The position numbers were made by a program, and so were the translations under genes. Shown in pieces: positions 33,320 to 42,360 of a stretch of 42,729 nt of DNA. The notes under the pieces are model-generated. The model worked only from the letters and a program-made list of their open reading frames with translations, was not told the origin of the DNA and did not search any database. This DNA comes from Maribacter sp. 4G9. Lineage in GTDB: Bacteria > Bacteroidota > Bacteroidia > Flavobacteriales > Flavobacteriaceae. The stretch is from positions 1 to 42,729 of the forward strand of contig NZ_MDGL01000131.1 of the NCBI RefSeq assembly GCF_002742265.1, in the 5' to 3' direction. The first letter of the stretch is position 1. Every line of letters begins with the position of its first letter.

Positions 33320-34123
33320 ATGAAATACAAACTACTCTGCTCAGACCTGGATGGCACACTTCTCTCGACTAAAAGTGATGTTTCAGGATACACCATTGCC
33401 CAGATCAATAGAATAAAGCAAAGCACCCGAATCATTCTTGTATCCGCCAGAATGCCCAACGGTATGTACTATATCCAGAGAGACCTGGGAATCTTGGACC
33501 AACCCATTGTTTGTTATAATGGCGCACTGGTCCTGGATGGTACCAAGGAACTGCTATCCGTGACCGTTCCATTGAAAGTCGTAAAGCAAATCCATGAAGT
33601 ATGTGAAGATTTTAAAACGGATATGGGCCTATACGCATTTGACGAATGGCACGTACCCAAAACATCGGAAAGGGTTGAGAAGGAAATAAAATACACCAAG
33701 ACGAACCCGGTTTTTAAATCGACCTTACGGACGTTGGCGGAATGGGACGGAAGAAAAATTGGAGCACATAAGGTTATGCTTATGGGTACCAAAGCCTCTG
33801 CGGATCAATTAATGCCCATACTTAAGGATATAGTTGGAAACGAAATCAATTTGTACCGCTCTAACGACACTTTAATAGAAATTTCCCCAAAATCCGTGTC
33901 CAAACTAACGGCCATACAAAAATTGTTGGTTTCCGGTGAATTGTTACAGGACATCATAGCCTTTGGTGATAACTTTAATGACATCGATATGTTGGCAAAC
34001 GTTGGCTATGGCGTGGCGGTCTCCAATGCCAGGGAAGAAGTGAAACAAATAGCCAAATCCATTACCTCAAGCAATACAGAACACGGAGTTGCCCGATACA
34101 TTGAACAACATCTACTTATTTAA
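33320..34123 (+). CDS. Cof-type HAD-IIB sugar-phosphatase-like hydrolase, 267 aa
   Basis: Haloacid-dehalogenase-type phosphatase with nucleophile Asp9 and acid/base Asp11 in CSDLDGTLL, and the late acidic motif GDNFNDIDMLANVGYGVAVS at about 213-232. The large cap inserted in the middle is the Cof (HAD-IIB) type, typical for sugar phosphates or phosphorylated cofactors. It starts 1 bp after the second DUF5916 gene and precedes the DUF819 gene by 32 bp, so it probably shares their transcript. Substrate unknown. Confidence 0.9.
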   Translation: MKYKLLCSDLDGTLLSTKSDVSGYTIAQINRIKQSTRIILVSARMPNGMYYIQRDLGILDQPIVCYNGALVLDGTKELLSVTVPLKVVKQIHEVCEDFKTDMGLYAFDEWHVPKTSERVEKEIKYTKTNPVFKSTLRTLAEWDGRKIGAHKVMLMGTKASADQLMPILKDIVGNEINLYRSNDTLIEISPKSVSKLTAIQKLLVSGELLQDIIAFGDNFNDIDMLANVGYGVAVSNAREEVKQIAKSITSSNTEHGVARYIEQHLLI

Positions 34124-34155
34124 GTATATTTGGTTCCAAAGGAAACCCTAGCAAT

Positions 34156-35430
34156 ATGGACAACCCCGTAAACCAGCCATTGATCGTAAACGATACCGTA
34201 GTTTTTGGTCTTTTGGCCCTCGCCCTTGGTTTTATATTTTACACCTCCAGTTTAAAAACCGGTTTTTGGCCAAAATTCTATTCCATTGTTCCAGCGGTAC
34301 TCATGTGCTACCTATTGCCAGCGTTGATGGCAAGTGCGGGATTGATATCGGACGATACGTCCAATCTCTATTTCATGGCCAGTAGGTATCTCTTGCCCGC
34401 CGCCTTGGTATTAATGACGCTAAGTATTGACCTAAAGGCCATAAGCAACTTGGGTTCAAAGGCCCTGATCATGTTTTTAACAGGAAGTTTCGGAATCATT
34501 ATTGGAGGTCCAATTGCTATTTTATTGGTTTCTATTTTTTCTCCTGAAACCGTTGGGGGGAATGATTTTGATGCCGTTTGGCGGGGATTGGCCACCATTG
34601 CGGGTAGTTGGATAGGTGGTGGGGCCAATCAGGCTGCAATGCTTGAAATTTTCAAATACAATCCTGAAAAATATGGCGGTATGGTTCTTATCGATATCGT
34701 AGTGGCCAATATTTGGATGGCCATTATTCTTTTGGGTGTAGGTAAAACAAAAAGAATCGATAAATGGCTCAAGGCAGATACATCGGCCATTGAGACCTTA
34801 AAAGTTAAAGTAACCCAGTTCACTGAAAAAATCACAAGGGTGCCTACGCTCCATGATTATATGATCATGCTATGCCTGGCCTTTTCAGCGGTAGGCCTTT
34901 CACATTTTTTGGGGGATTATGTAAGTGGGTACCTAAACGAAAACTTTGAAGCGGTCAGCGATAAAAAGAGTTTTCTTTCCTTTTTGGGATCCGGATTCTT
35001 TTGGATGGTGGTACTCGCAACCTGTGCGGGCATTGCCATGTCATTCACTAAGGCCAAGAATTATGAGGGTGCCGGGGCGAGTAAAATTGGCGGCGTTTTC
35101 ATTTACATCCTTGTGGCCACCATTGGTATGAAAATGGACCTTGGAAAGGTTTTGGAAAATCCGGGTCTCATTGCCATTGGCTTTGTTTGGATCAGCATTC
35201 ACGCCTTACTGCTCATCTTGGTGGCCAAACTCATAAAGGCCCCTTACTTCTTTTTGGCCGTAGGCAGCCAGGCCAATGTGGGTGGTGCGGCTTCTGCGCC
35301 CGTGGTAGCAGCGGAATTCCATCCTTCCTTAACTTCGGTTGGTGTATTATTGGCCGTTTTGGGTTATGTGGTTGGTACTGCAGGGGCCCTATTATGTGCC
35401 TACCTCATGGAGGTAGCCTCCAGTTTATAG
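34156..35430 (+). CDS. DUF819 family membrane protein, 424 aa
   Basis: Eleven or so hydrophobic segments, of the DUF819 (YjcL-like) family, with GSWIGGGANQAAMLEIF and GSQANVGGAASAPVVAAEFH, the two conserved Gly/Ala-rich segments placed symmetrically in the two halves. The family looks like a transporter with an inverted repeat, and its substrate is not established. It comes last in the run DUF5916-DUF5916-HAD-DUF819, which might import and process a product bound by the outer-membrane proteins; this is inference. Confidence 0.9.
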   Translation: MDNPVNQPLIVNDTVVFGLLALALGFIFYTSSLKTGFWPKFYSIVPAVLMCYLLPALMASAGLISDDTSNLYFMASRYLLPAALVLMTLSIDLKAISNLGSKALIMFLTGSFGIIIGGPIAILLVSIFSPETVGGNDFDAVWRGLATIAGSWIGGGANQAAMLEIFKYNPEKYGGMVLIDIVVANIWMAIILLGVGKTKRIDKWLKADTSAIETLKVKVTQFTEKITRVPTLHDYMIMLCLAFSAVGLSHFLGDYVSGYLNENFEAVSDKKSFLSFLGSGFFWMVVLATCAGIAMSFTKAKNYEGAGASKIGGVFIYILVATIGMKMDLGKVLENPGLIAIGFVWISIHALLLILVAKLIKAPYFFLAVGSQANVGGAASAPVVAAEFHPSLTSVGVLLAVLGYVVGTAGALLCAYLMEVASSL

Positions 35431-35445
35431 TATTTATTTTTTGAA

Positions 35446-35477
35446 TTGTATTTTCTTTAAAAATTTAATGATATTTG
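35446..35477 (+). promoter_or_regulatory. Promoter of the DUF4369 lipoprotein gene
   Basis: TTG at 35446-35448 and GATATTTG at 35470-35477 are 21 bp apart; the second differs from TAnnTTTG only in its first base. The ATG follows 17 bp later. Confidence 0.5.
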
Positions 35478-35494
35478 CCCCCTAAATTGTTTGA

Positions 35495-36190
35495 ATGAAA
35501 AAAGTAGCTTTTATCCTGACTATACTTTTAATGGTTTCTTGTGGAAGCAACAAGGAAGATAACCTGGTCGTAAATGGCAAGGTACGAGGTTTAAAAAAAG
35601 GAACACTCTATCTACAGCATTTGATGGACACCACCCTCGTCACCGTAGATTCCCTAGAAATCGACGGAGACGGAACGTTTAGCCTTTCGGCCCAGTTGGA
35701 AAGTCCGGAAATTTATTATCTGTACTTGAATAAAAAGGACAACAACGCAATCAATGACCGGATTACCTTTTTTGCGGAACCGGGAATCATAACCATCAAT
35801 ACGGACTGGAACACTTTTGATACAACCGCAGAAATCAAGGGATCGCCTACACAGGAAAAGTTGGAAGAATACCAGAAGGCATTATCCAACATTAATCTAA
35901 GGAATATGGAAATTATGCTCAAGGCATCCCAGTTGGACGCAAACTCGGATCCGGCCACCATGGATTCCTTGGAAAGGATACGCACCAGAAATACCCAAAG
36001 AGCATACGCCTATTCCATCAACTATGCGCTAAATAATAAGGATTCATATATTTCACCTTACATAGCGGTAAAGGAAATTCCGGATGCCAACCTCAAATAT
36101 CTGGACTCCATATACAAAGGCCTTGCGCCAGAGGTCGCCAATTCCAAATACGGAATGGACTTAAAAAAATTATTGGAAGAGAATGAATAA
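35495..36190 (+). CDS. DUF4369 domain lipoprotein, 231 aa
   Basis: A lipoprotein signal ending in LLMVSC places the lipidated Cys at 16. The N-terminal 110 residues are a DUF4369 domain (NGKVRGLKKGTLYLQHLMDT, then SLEIDGDGTFSLSAQLESPE), as often found in front of thioredoxin-like domains in Bacteroidota. Here no thioredoxin domain follows; residues 115-231 are helical (EKLEEYQKALSNINLRNMEI). So the protein is the stand-alone form. Function unknown. Followed by a terminator. Confidence 0.88.
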   Translation: MKKVAFILTILLMVSCGSNKEDNLVVNGKVRGLKKGTLYLQHLMDTTLVTVDSLEIDGDGTFSLSAQLESPEIYYLYLNKKDNNAINDRITFFAEPGIITINTDWNTFDTTAEIKGSPTQEKLEEYQKALSNINLRNMEIMLKASQLDANSDPATMDSLERIRTRNTQRAYAYSINYALNNKDSYISPYIAVKEIPDANLKYLDSIYKGLAPEVANSKYGMDLKKLLEENE

Positions 36191-36191
36191 A

Positions 36192-36217
36192 AAAAGCATC
36201 CCATGAGGGATGCTTTT
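36192..36217. terminator. Bidirectional terminator between convergent genes
   Basis: AAAAGCATCCC (36192-36202) pairs perfectly with GGGATGCTTTT (36207-36217) around ATGA, with a T-run on the plus side and A-run on the other. It serves the DUF4369 gene and the minus-strand gene ending at 36238. Confidence 0.9.
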
Positions 36218-36237
36218 GGTTTTTTTAACGTGGCCAA

Positions 36238-36507
36238 TTAAGCCATACCGTTCAATTGATCGACCAATTTATTGGCCTTGGTTTCAAGTTCTGTCCTAAT
36301 ACCGTTAAAATGGGCTCTTTTGTTTTCGACACCACCTTGGTTCACCTTGGCGATCAACTCGTCAAACGTTTCGATAGCACCGTCGATAATGGCAGTGCCT
36401 TCTTTTGAGGAACCTCCTCCGTTAGTTGCTTCTACTATATAAACCCCTTCAATAATATCACCCAGGACGTTATTTATATCCTTTTTTAAATTTCTAATAC
36501 TTGCCAT
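36238..36507 (-). CDS. Conserved small hypothetical protein, 89 aa
   Basis: A helical, acidic protein without a signal peptide: MASIRNLKKDINNVLGDIIE, then a flexible GGGSSKEG linker, and IETFDELIAKVNQGGVENKR with ELETKANKLVDQLNGM. It resembles proteins annotated as hypothetical in many flavobacteria; I know no function. A -7 promoter box lies just upstream and a bidirectional terminator just downstream, so it is a self-contained unit. Confidence 0.8.
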   Translation of the reverse strand: MASIRNLKKDINNVLGDIIEGVYIVEATNGGGSSKEGTAIIDGAIETFDELIAKVNQGGVENKRAHFNGIRTELETKANKLVDQLNGMA

Positions 36508-36522
36508 ATTTTATATTTTGAA

Positions 36523-36530
36523 CAAAAGTA
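36523..36530 (-). promoter_or_regulatory. -7 promoter box TACTTTTG for the 89-aa protein gene
   Basis: Minus-strand TACTTTTG matches TAnnTTTG and lies 16 bp before the ATG at 36507. Confidence 0.5.
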
Positions 36531-36558
36531 CGATTAAACCATTGAATATGTACACTGC

Positions 36559-37527
36559 CTAAATAGTAACTTCCAGTAATTTGGCACCTTCCGTGTTTAT
36601 ACTAATTATCTGTGACATGGCCGGTATCAAGGTCGTTTCGCCTTTTTGTATGCTTACTTTTCCAAACTCGTTTTCAATAAGAGCCCTGCCATCCACACAC
36701 ATATATATTGTAAAGGAATCCCTATTGTTGGTATCGATACTAAAGTTCTTGTCCAATTCCAAAATATTTGTTTTGAAATATGGACAGTCCACCATGGTAT
36801 TGAGCGAGTTCATTTCTTTGGAATAGGCAACCTTAAAATCATCTTTCTTCTTATAATCAATGGCATCCAATGCCAGTTCAGTGTGCAATTCCCTTAAGTT
36901 TCCTTCCTTGTCCTTTCTGTTAAAATCAAATACACGATAGGTGATATCTGAAGTTTGCTGTATTTCCGCTAGTAAAACCCCAGCACCTATGGCATGTATT
37001 TTACCCGTATTGATGAAAAATGTATCCCCTTCATGTACTTTTTCATAATGCAACAACTCCAGCAAGGTGTCGTTTTGCAAACTTTGCCAGTATTCCGTTT
37101 TTGAAACATCCCTATTAAAGCCTACGACAAGTTGGGCCCCGGGATCGGCGTCCATAATGTACCACATCTCCGTTTTACCGAAAGAATTGTGTCTTTCCTT
37201 GGCCAATGCATCATTAGGGTGCACCTGTATGGAAAGATCCTGTTTGGCATCAATGAATTTGATAAGTATTGGAAATTCCGTTCCAAACCTATCCACCACG
37301 CTCTTGCCTAATAATTCTACTGGATATTTGTCAATTAAATCCTGTAAAAAGGTTCCTTCCAATTCACCGTTCGATACTATGGAAACATCACCGGTAACCG
37401 CGGAAAGTTCCCAACTTTCCCCAGTAATTTCACTTGTACTTGGCTTCCCAAATAAATCCTTTAATTTGGTTCCGCCCCAAAGTCGTTCTTTGAGTATCGG
37501 TTTAAATTTTAGCGGGTATAAATTCAT
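36559..37527 (-). CDS. manA: Mannose-6-phosphate isomerase, class I, 322 aa
   Basis: Interconverts mannose 6-phosphate and fructose 6-phosphate, feeding GDP-mannose synthesis. The metal-binding motif is in LSIQVHPNDALAKERH followed by GKTEMWYIMD; later GKIHAIGAGVLLAEIQQTSD contains the remaining ligands. The start at 37527 (MNLYPLKFKPILKERLWGG) matches the family; a GTG seven codons upstream (37548) is less likely. The C-terminal cupin half is short, as usual in Bacteroidota. It lies after the idi-queD pair with a 115-bp gap. Confidence 0.93.
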   Translation of the reverse strand: MNLYPLKFKPILKERLWGGTKLKDLFGKPSTSEITGESWELSAVTGDVSIVSNGELEGTFLQDLIDKYPVELLGKSVVDRFGTEFPILIKFIDAKQDLSIQVHPNDALAKERHNSFGKTEMWYIMDADPGAQLVVGFNRDVSKTEYWQSLQNDTLLELLHYEKVHEGDTFFINTGKIHAIGAGVLLAEIQQTSDITYRVFDFNRKDKEGNLRELHTELALDAIDYKKKDDFKVAYSKEMNSLNTMVDCPYFKTNILELDKNFSIDTNNRDSFTIYMCVDGRALIENEFGKVSIQKGETTLIPAMSQIISINTEGAKLLEVTI

Positions 37528-37641
37528 TTTTTTGTATAAACTTTCCACATACCTAACGATGGCAGGAACTATATTATTTGAAACAATAAGAACTATCTAA
37601 ATAATTTGTTCGCCGATAACATAAACTTGGCCCAGTAAGTT

Positions 37642-38052
37642 TTAGAATCCGGCGTAGGAGACAAAGTTTCGGGGTGTTTCGTAGAGGACTACCTCCAAAT
37701 CCTTGTTTGCTTCGATGCTAGGCCTCAACCTGTTCCAAATAACTACGGCAATATTTTCCGCTGTAGGGTTCAATTCCAAAAATTCAGGAACCTCCTTGTT
37801 CAGGTTTTTATGGTCGAATGCATCTTCAATTTTATCCTTGATAAGGTCTTTCAAGACCTTCATATCCATAACAAAACCCGTTTCTGGGTCGATTTCCCCG
37901 GTAACGCTAACAATCAACTCATAGTTATGCCCGTGGAAGTTTGGGTTATTGCATTTACCAAAAACCTCCCAGTTTTTGGAATCTTCCCAATCCGATCTAT
38001 AAAGCCGGTGCGCTGCATTAAAATGTGCCTTTCTACTGACCTTAACCTTCAT
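37642..38052 (-). CDS. queD: 6-carboxytetrahydropterin synthase (QueD/PTPS family), 136 aa
   Basis: Makes 6-carboxy-tetrahydropterin for queuosine, or a related pterin. Zinc ligands are the His in FNAAHRLY and two His in NFHGHNYEL, and the catalytic Cys is in GKCNNPNF; the late Glu lies in LYETPRNF. The start at MKVKVSRKAHF is chosen because it fits the family; three codons more are possible up to 38061. It overlaps the end of idi by 11 bp and probably forms one operon with it. Confidence 0.9.
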   Translation of the reverse strand: MKVKVSRKAHFNAAHRLYRSDWEDSKNWEVFGKCNNPNFHGHNYELIVSVTGEIDPETGFVMDMKVLKDLIKDKIEDAFDHKNLNKEVPEFLELNPTAENIAVVIWNRLRPSIEANKDLEVVLYETPRNFVSYAGF

Positions 38053-38581
38053 TCTCCACAAGATTATCGATTAAATGCTGATAAAATTTTTCAAAAATTA
38101 TCTTGAACCACGCAGTGTAAATCTCCGGATGCTCTTCCATATCCAATTTAATCGCTTTGGGCGTCATCCATTTCCAATCTGCAACTTCATCTTTATTGAT
38201 ATTTGGAACATCATTGAAATATCCAATTATTACATGATCAAGTTCATGCTCGGTCAACCCATTGTCGAAAGGAGCTCTGTAGATAAATGAAAAAAGCTCC
38301 TTTAAATCGGTTACAAAACCCATTTCTTCTTTAAGCCTACGCTTACCAGCTTCCAAATTGGACTCCCCTACCCTCTGGTGGCTGCAGCACGTATTGGTCC
38401 ATAAAAATGGGGAGTGGTATTTATGGGCCGCCCTTTGTTGCAGCATAATTTCATTTTTATTATTTAAGACAAAAACAGAAAAGGCCCTATGCAACTCGGC
38501 TTTTTCATGAGCTTCCATTTTGGGCATGGTTCCCCTAGGGTTGTCATTTTTGTCGACTAGAATTACTTCTTCTTCCTTCAT
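38042..38581 (-). CDS. idi: Isopentenyl-diphosphate delta-isomerase, type 1, 179 aa
   Basis: Interconverts isopentenyl and dimethylallyl diphosphate for isoprenoid and menaquinone synthesis. It has the Nudix fold, with the catalytic Cys in NTCCSHQR, the ligands His in HRAFSVF and EHELDHVI, and EAGKRRLKEEMGF of the Nudix helix. The length of 179 residues matches the bacterial short form. It heads the operon with queD. Confidence 0.93.
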   Translation of the reverse strand: MKEEEVILVDKNDNPRGTMPKMEAHEKAELHRAFSVFVLNNKNEIMLQQRAAHKYHSPFLWTNTCCSHQRVGESNLEAGKRRLKEEMGFVTDLKELFSFIYRAPFDNGLTEHELDHVIIGYFNDVPNINKDEVADWKWMTPKAIKLDMEEHPEIYTAWFKIIFEKFYQHLIDNLVENEG

Positions 38582-38662
38582 CCTGTAAAAATAAGGCCTT
38601 TGCGCTTTATTGTTCGAAGGCTTTATGAAAAAAATAAGAAAGAAGAAATGAAAAAAGTAGTT

Positions 38663-39619
38663 TTAGAAAAACCTAGGAGATTTCAGGTTGTTTTTACTGG
38701 AGATGAAATCATACCTAAGGATAACCTCGAAAGAACCGTCATTGAATGCTGCATTTCCAAGTTCTGTGGTCTCGCGGTCATAGGCAATACCTATTAAGAA
38801 GTTACCATTAACATTAAAACCTACCATACCACTGAAGGCAGCATCCCAACGATAGGCCGCTCCTAAAATGAATCGTTCATTTAGCATAAAATTGGCCGAA
38901 AGATCCACCTGCAAAGGAGCGCCTTGTACGACCTTGGTAAGCAAGGTTGGTTTAAATTTCAACATGGGGTTCAAATCCCAAACATATCCTGTAATAAAAT
39001 AAAAGTTCATTTGCTCCTTGGCCGTACTCAAAGAGGATTCTTCAAAATAGGACGTCTCCAAAATTCGGGGCACGGAAAGTCCAGCATAGAATTTATCGGT
39101 ATGATAATACACCCCTGCACCAACATTGGGCGAAAGACGGTTGTCTATATCCTGTTGAAGGGTCTGATCCGTGATAAATTGATTGAGTTCGGAAAAGCGT
39201 ATGTCCAATAGGTTAGCACTTGCCTTTAACCCGAAACTTAAACGGCTTTCCGCTGCCAATGTCAACGTATAGGAGAAATCGACATCAAAATTGGTTTCGG
39301 AAGTGGGCCCTATTTTATCGTTGACAATGGACAAGCCCAGTCCTAAACCTCTATAACCAATTGGAGAATGGATATTAAAAGTCTGGGTCGTAGGTGCTCC
39401 CTCCAAACCCAACCATTGGGAGCGGTGTAAAGCGGCAATACTTATCTGACCCCTGGAACCTGCATAACCGGGATTCACACTTACCGTGTTGTACATATAC
39501 TGGGTATACTGGGCATCCTGTTGCGCAAACATTGAGGTTTCGGACCAAAGGAGTATAAGGATCAATAGACCTTTTATTGAAAAGCTACTGTTCAGTTTAA
39601 AAAAATTGTTATCTAACAT
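38663..39619 (-). CDS. PorP/SprF-family type IX secretion membrane protein, 318 aa
   Basis: Outer-membrane beta-barrel protein of the PorP/SprF family, which helps secrete and anchor type B sorted proteins. A hydrophobic signal region is followed by AQQDAQYTQYMYNTVSVNPG and AGSRGQISIAALHRSQWLG, the diagnostic start of the family. The remainder is strand-rich. It lies 4 bp after the type B sorted protein gene, so the pair is co-expressed, as typical for gliding-type adhesin loci. Its partner is probably that protein and perhaps the repeat protein at the window edge. Confidence 0.93.
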   Translation of the reverse strand: MLDNNFFKLNSSFSIKGLLILILLWSETSMFAQQDAQYTQYMYNTVSVNPGYAGSRGQISIAALHRSQWLGLEGAPTTQTFNIHSPIGYRGLGLGLSIVNDKIGPTSETNFDVDFSYTLTLAAESRLSFGLKASANLLDIRFSELNQFITDQTLQQDIDNRLSPNVGAGVYYHTDKFYAGLSVPRILETSYFEESSLSTAKEQMNFYFITGYVWDLNPMLKFKPTLLTKVVQGAPLQVDLSANFMLNERFILGAAYRWDAAFSGMVGFNVNGNFLIGIAYDRETTELGNAAFNDGSFEVILRYDFISSKNNLKSPRFF

Positions 39620-39623
39620 CCTT

Positions 39624-41645
39624 CTATCTATTAATATATATGTAACCCGAAAGCTGTTTCATGGTCCCATTGGGCTCCTCATAATCCAATATGTAGAAAT
39701 AAGTTCCAACAGGAAGTTTATTGTCTTGCGCAATGGTTACCCTACCTTGGGAAGTTCCATCAAAGACATTTCCTTCTGTATTGTAGGCCCTAGTGGTAAA
39801 GACCGATACGCCCCATCTGTTATAAATCCTGATGGTATTGTTAGGATAATTTTCCAGGCCATCGATACGCAGTACGTCGTGTACACCATCACCGTTAGGT
39901 GTGATAACATTAAATACCTCTATCTGTTCCGATAGTTCGCCCAGATCGGAATCCAAATAGTTTGGCGTACCGTCTCCGTCCGAATCATCGTTACTATAAT
40001 CACCGTCACCGTTCAAATCCTCATCTATGGTCTCAATGCCATCGTCGTCGTCGTCAGTATCTCGATAATCGGATTCCAAATCGCTATCCGTATTGGGCAA
40101 TTGGCCATAAGGATCGTCCAACTCATCGTTCACATCGACGTCATTGACATTGCTTCCTTCGTAGCCGTCGTCAAGGCCATCGCCATCCTGATCGGACCCG
40201 AACAATGTGAAATCGGCAATACCGTCTTGATTTTGGTCATGGGCCTCGATGCTATCGGGTACATTGTCATTATCACTGTCCTCATCCAAATAATCGGGCA
40301 AGCTATCCCCATCAGTGTCTACTGGAAACAACCCAAGATTTCCGCCACCTTCATAGGCGTCATCCACACCGTTTCCATTGGCATCGGTACCACTTGGAGC
40401 GATATATCCAGAGGTTGTCTGTGCTTCTACGTTATCAGGGACACCATCGTTATCGCTATCTATATCAAGATAATCTGGGTAACCGTCCAAATCTGTATCC
40501 GTAGGATTGGTGGCCGGATCATTGTCGGCGTCCAGATTAAGGTCTTCAAAACTATCGAGTATACCGTCGTTGTCGCTATCCAAATCGGTATCCGACGGAC
40601 TTACGATCATCGTAATCGTTGAAGTACTGCAGTTTCCTGCATCGTCACAAAGGGTATATTCGAGGGCATCAGAGCCTATAAAATCATTGTTAGGAAAATA
40701 GGTAATCGTATCGTCAGTTGGGTCGTTGGGAGTACCATTATCATCAATGGTCGCAGATCCGTTTGTTGGCTGGGTTATACTGAACGTACCAATTGTAGGT
40801 ATATCGTTATCATTTAAGCTCCATTCATTGATAACCCTAATTTCGTTTACGGCAATGGCGATATTATCATCAAAAGTATCCAAAATAGGTAATACGTCTA
40901 TACTGACAGTTGCCGTACTACAATCTCCAAAGCTGTTGCAGATGGTATAATCAAAACTGTCCGCACCATTAAAATCAGGGTTGGGGGTATAGGTAAGTAT
41001 ATCATCCAATGGGTTGTTAGGTGTACCATTGTCATCTATGATGACCGTTCCGTTGGAAGGTGAAGTCGTTGTCAAAGCACCCGGGTTTGGCAAATCGGAG
41101 TCATTGGCATAAATATCCACAATTAACGAAGTATCCTCATCTAAGGCGATCAAATCATCCACTAAGTTTGCGGCCTGGGGCAAACAAACTACCGTAAAAT
41201 TGGGAAGTGCAAAGTCATTGCCCACCTTTGTTACCGTGGCCGTATACCTTACCACAGCATCCGTAGCCGTTACTGTAGGTCTTGTGGGGTCTCCACTGAC
41301 TGCGGGAGACCAGCTTACCGTAGCCCCGCCACTTACGTTATTGGTGATATCCAGGGTAACCTGATTATCAGGATTATTACAGTCCGTGACGATGAAATAC
41401 CCTGTGGCATTGGAACCGCAAAGCGTACCATCATAGGTAGCAAAGTAAATACCGGGTGCGGTTACCTCATAGAAAAAATCCGTTCCCAAAACGGTATTGG
41501 TATCCGAGGCCTCGTACCAGCGATAATTGTTTTCATCGGTGGAATTGGGTGCCTGTAGTAAAAATTGGGCATTGGATACCAACATCCCGAACATTGTAAA
41601 AACAAAGCTCAGGAATATGGATTTATGTTGATTGATTTTTTTCAA
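39624..41645 (-). CDS. Secreted type IX (type B CTD) protein with Ig-like and calcium-binding repeats, 673 aa
   Basis: Signal peptide at 1-27. Residues about 165-350 hold two tandem Ig-like (cadherin-like) modules, recognised by repeats of [20 protein letters not shown] and [20 protein letters not shown], each followed by a [12 protein letters not shown] or [12 protein letters not shown] end. Residues about 355-570 are thrombospondin type 3 repeats, a calcium-binding pattern DxDxDG ([19 protein letters not shown], and many more). The last 95 residues are a type B gliding-motility-type C-terminal signal ([18 protein letters not shown], then YNRWGVSVF, ending YIYINR). Expected to be a cell-surface adhesin. 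Confidence 0.93.
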   Translation of the reverse strand: MKKINQHKSIFLSFVFTMFGMLVSNAQFLLQAPNSTDENNYRWYEASDTNTVLGTDFFYEVTAPGIYFATYDGTLCGSNATGYFIVTDCNNPDNQVTLDITNNVSGGATVSWSPAVSGDPTRPTVTATDAVVRYTATVTKVGNDFALPNFTVVCLPQAANLVDDLIALDEDTSLIVDIYANDSDLPNPGALTTTSPSNGTVIIDDNGTPNNPLDDILTYTPNPDFNGADSFDYTICNSFGDCSTATVSIDVLPILDTFDDNIAIAVNEIRVINEWSLNDNDIPTIGTFSITQPTNGSATIDDNGTPNDPTDDTITYFPNNDFIGSDALEYTLCDDAGNCSTSTITMIVSPSDTDLDSDNDGILDSFEDLNLDADNDPATNPTDTDLDGYPDYLDIDSDNDGVPDNVEAQTTSGYIAPSGTDANGNGVDDAYEGGGNLGLFPVDTDGDSLPDYLDEDSDNDNVPDSIEAHDQNQDGIADFTLFGSDQDGDGLDDGYEGSNVNDVDVNDELDDPYGQLPNTDSDLESDYRDTDDDDDGIETIDEDLNGDGDYSNDDSDGDGTPNYLDSDLGELSEQIEVFNVITPNGDGVHDVLRIDGLENYPNNTIRIYNRWGVSVFTTRAYNTEGNVFDGTSQGRVTIAQDNKLPVGTYFYILDYEEPNGTMKQLSGYIYINR

Positions 41646-41667
41646 ACCGATATGGGTCTTTAGCTGA

Positions 41668-42360
41668 TTACTTTACTACGAATACCACGTTGATCAAAGA
41701 GTTGTAATCCGGAGGTGTACCAATTACATCGTATTGCATGTTACCGTTCGCATCAATTAAATCGATGTTCAAAACTGCAGGATCTGCAAAGGTTACGTAG
41801 TAATATAGTTCTGTTCTACCATAGGTTGGAACAGTCCCTGGTGCACCCGCGCTCGCCGTAAAGTTTGCAGCCGAACCTCCGTACTGGTCTAGATATTCCT
41901 GATAAAGGTCTACTGTTACATTATTCACTAAAACGGAAGCATCAATTGCTATAGAGGGTGGGTAGAAAATCCGTGCTGCCTTAGATGTGATTGGTGCAAT
42001 AGCCTGTATTACGTCCTCCACTGTTGCCTCACTACTACCATCTCCGTCCACATCTACAGGTGTATCCGAATCCACTTCAGAAGCCGTCTGGTCGTCGGTA
42101 CCTACCAAACTCGATAGGTCGACCGTGGCCGAACTACCTCCTTCAATATCTATCTGTAACTGGTTGCTACCGTCAAGGGTAGCTCCCGTCAAGTTCTGGT
42201 CATCCGTGCTGCCCGCTGCAAGTTCAGACAAGGCCCCCTCTACATCCGTGGCCGTAAAGTTGCCTCCGGCATCAGTGATGTTCACCTCCGAGGCCGTCTG
42301 GTCGTCCGTGCCCACCAAACTCGATAGGTCCACAGTGGCCGAGGTTCCGCCCTCGATGTC
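41668..42360 (-). CDS. C-terminal part of a 70-residue-repeat surface protein, frameshifted
   Basis: Reads as repeats of [20 protein letters not shown] and [20 protein letters not shown], then a unique C-terminal domain of about 150 residues ([19 protein letters not shown], then [20 protein letters not shown]), which does not end in a type IX signal I recognise. The first GTG in frame is at 42333, but the real reading frame should come from the upstream piece: the two are split by a 73-bp deletion at 42360/42361. The role is probably adhesin-like, next to the type B protein and PorP gene. Whether the split is real or an assembly error is open. Confidence 0.6.
   Translation of the reverse strand, partial: DIEGGTSATVDLSSLVGTDDQTASEVNITDAGGNFTATDVEGALSELAAGSTDDQNLTGATLDGSNQLQIDIEGGSSATVDLSSLVGTDDQTASEVDSDTPVDVDGDGSSEATVEDVIQAIAPITSKAARIFYPPSIAIDASVLVNNVTVDLYQEYLDQYGGSAANFTASAGAPGTVPTYGRTELYYYVTFADPAVLNIDLIDANGNMQYDVIGTPPDYNSLINVVFVVK

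Noticed and set aside
38600-38797. Plus-strand 65-codon frame between idi and the PorP-like gene
   Set aside because: Largely antisense to the end of the PorP-like gene, no motif.
40101-40622. Long plus-strand frame opposite the calcium-repeat region
   Set aside because: Produced by the regular GAT/GAC-rich codon pattern of the thrombospondin type 3 repeats on the other strand.
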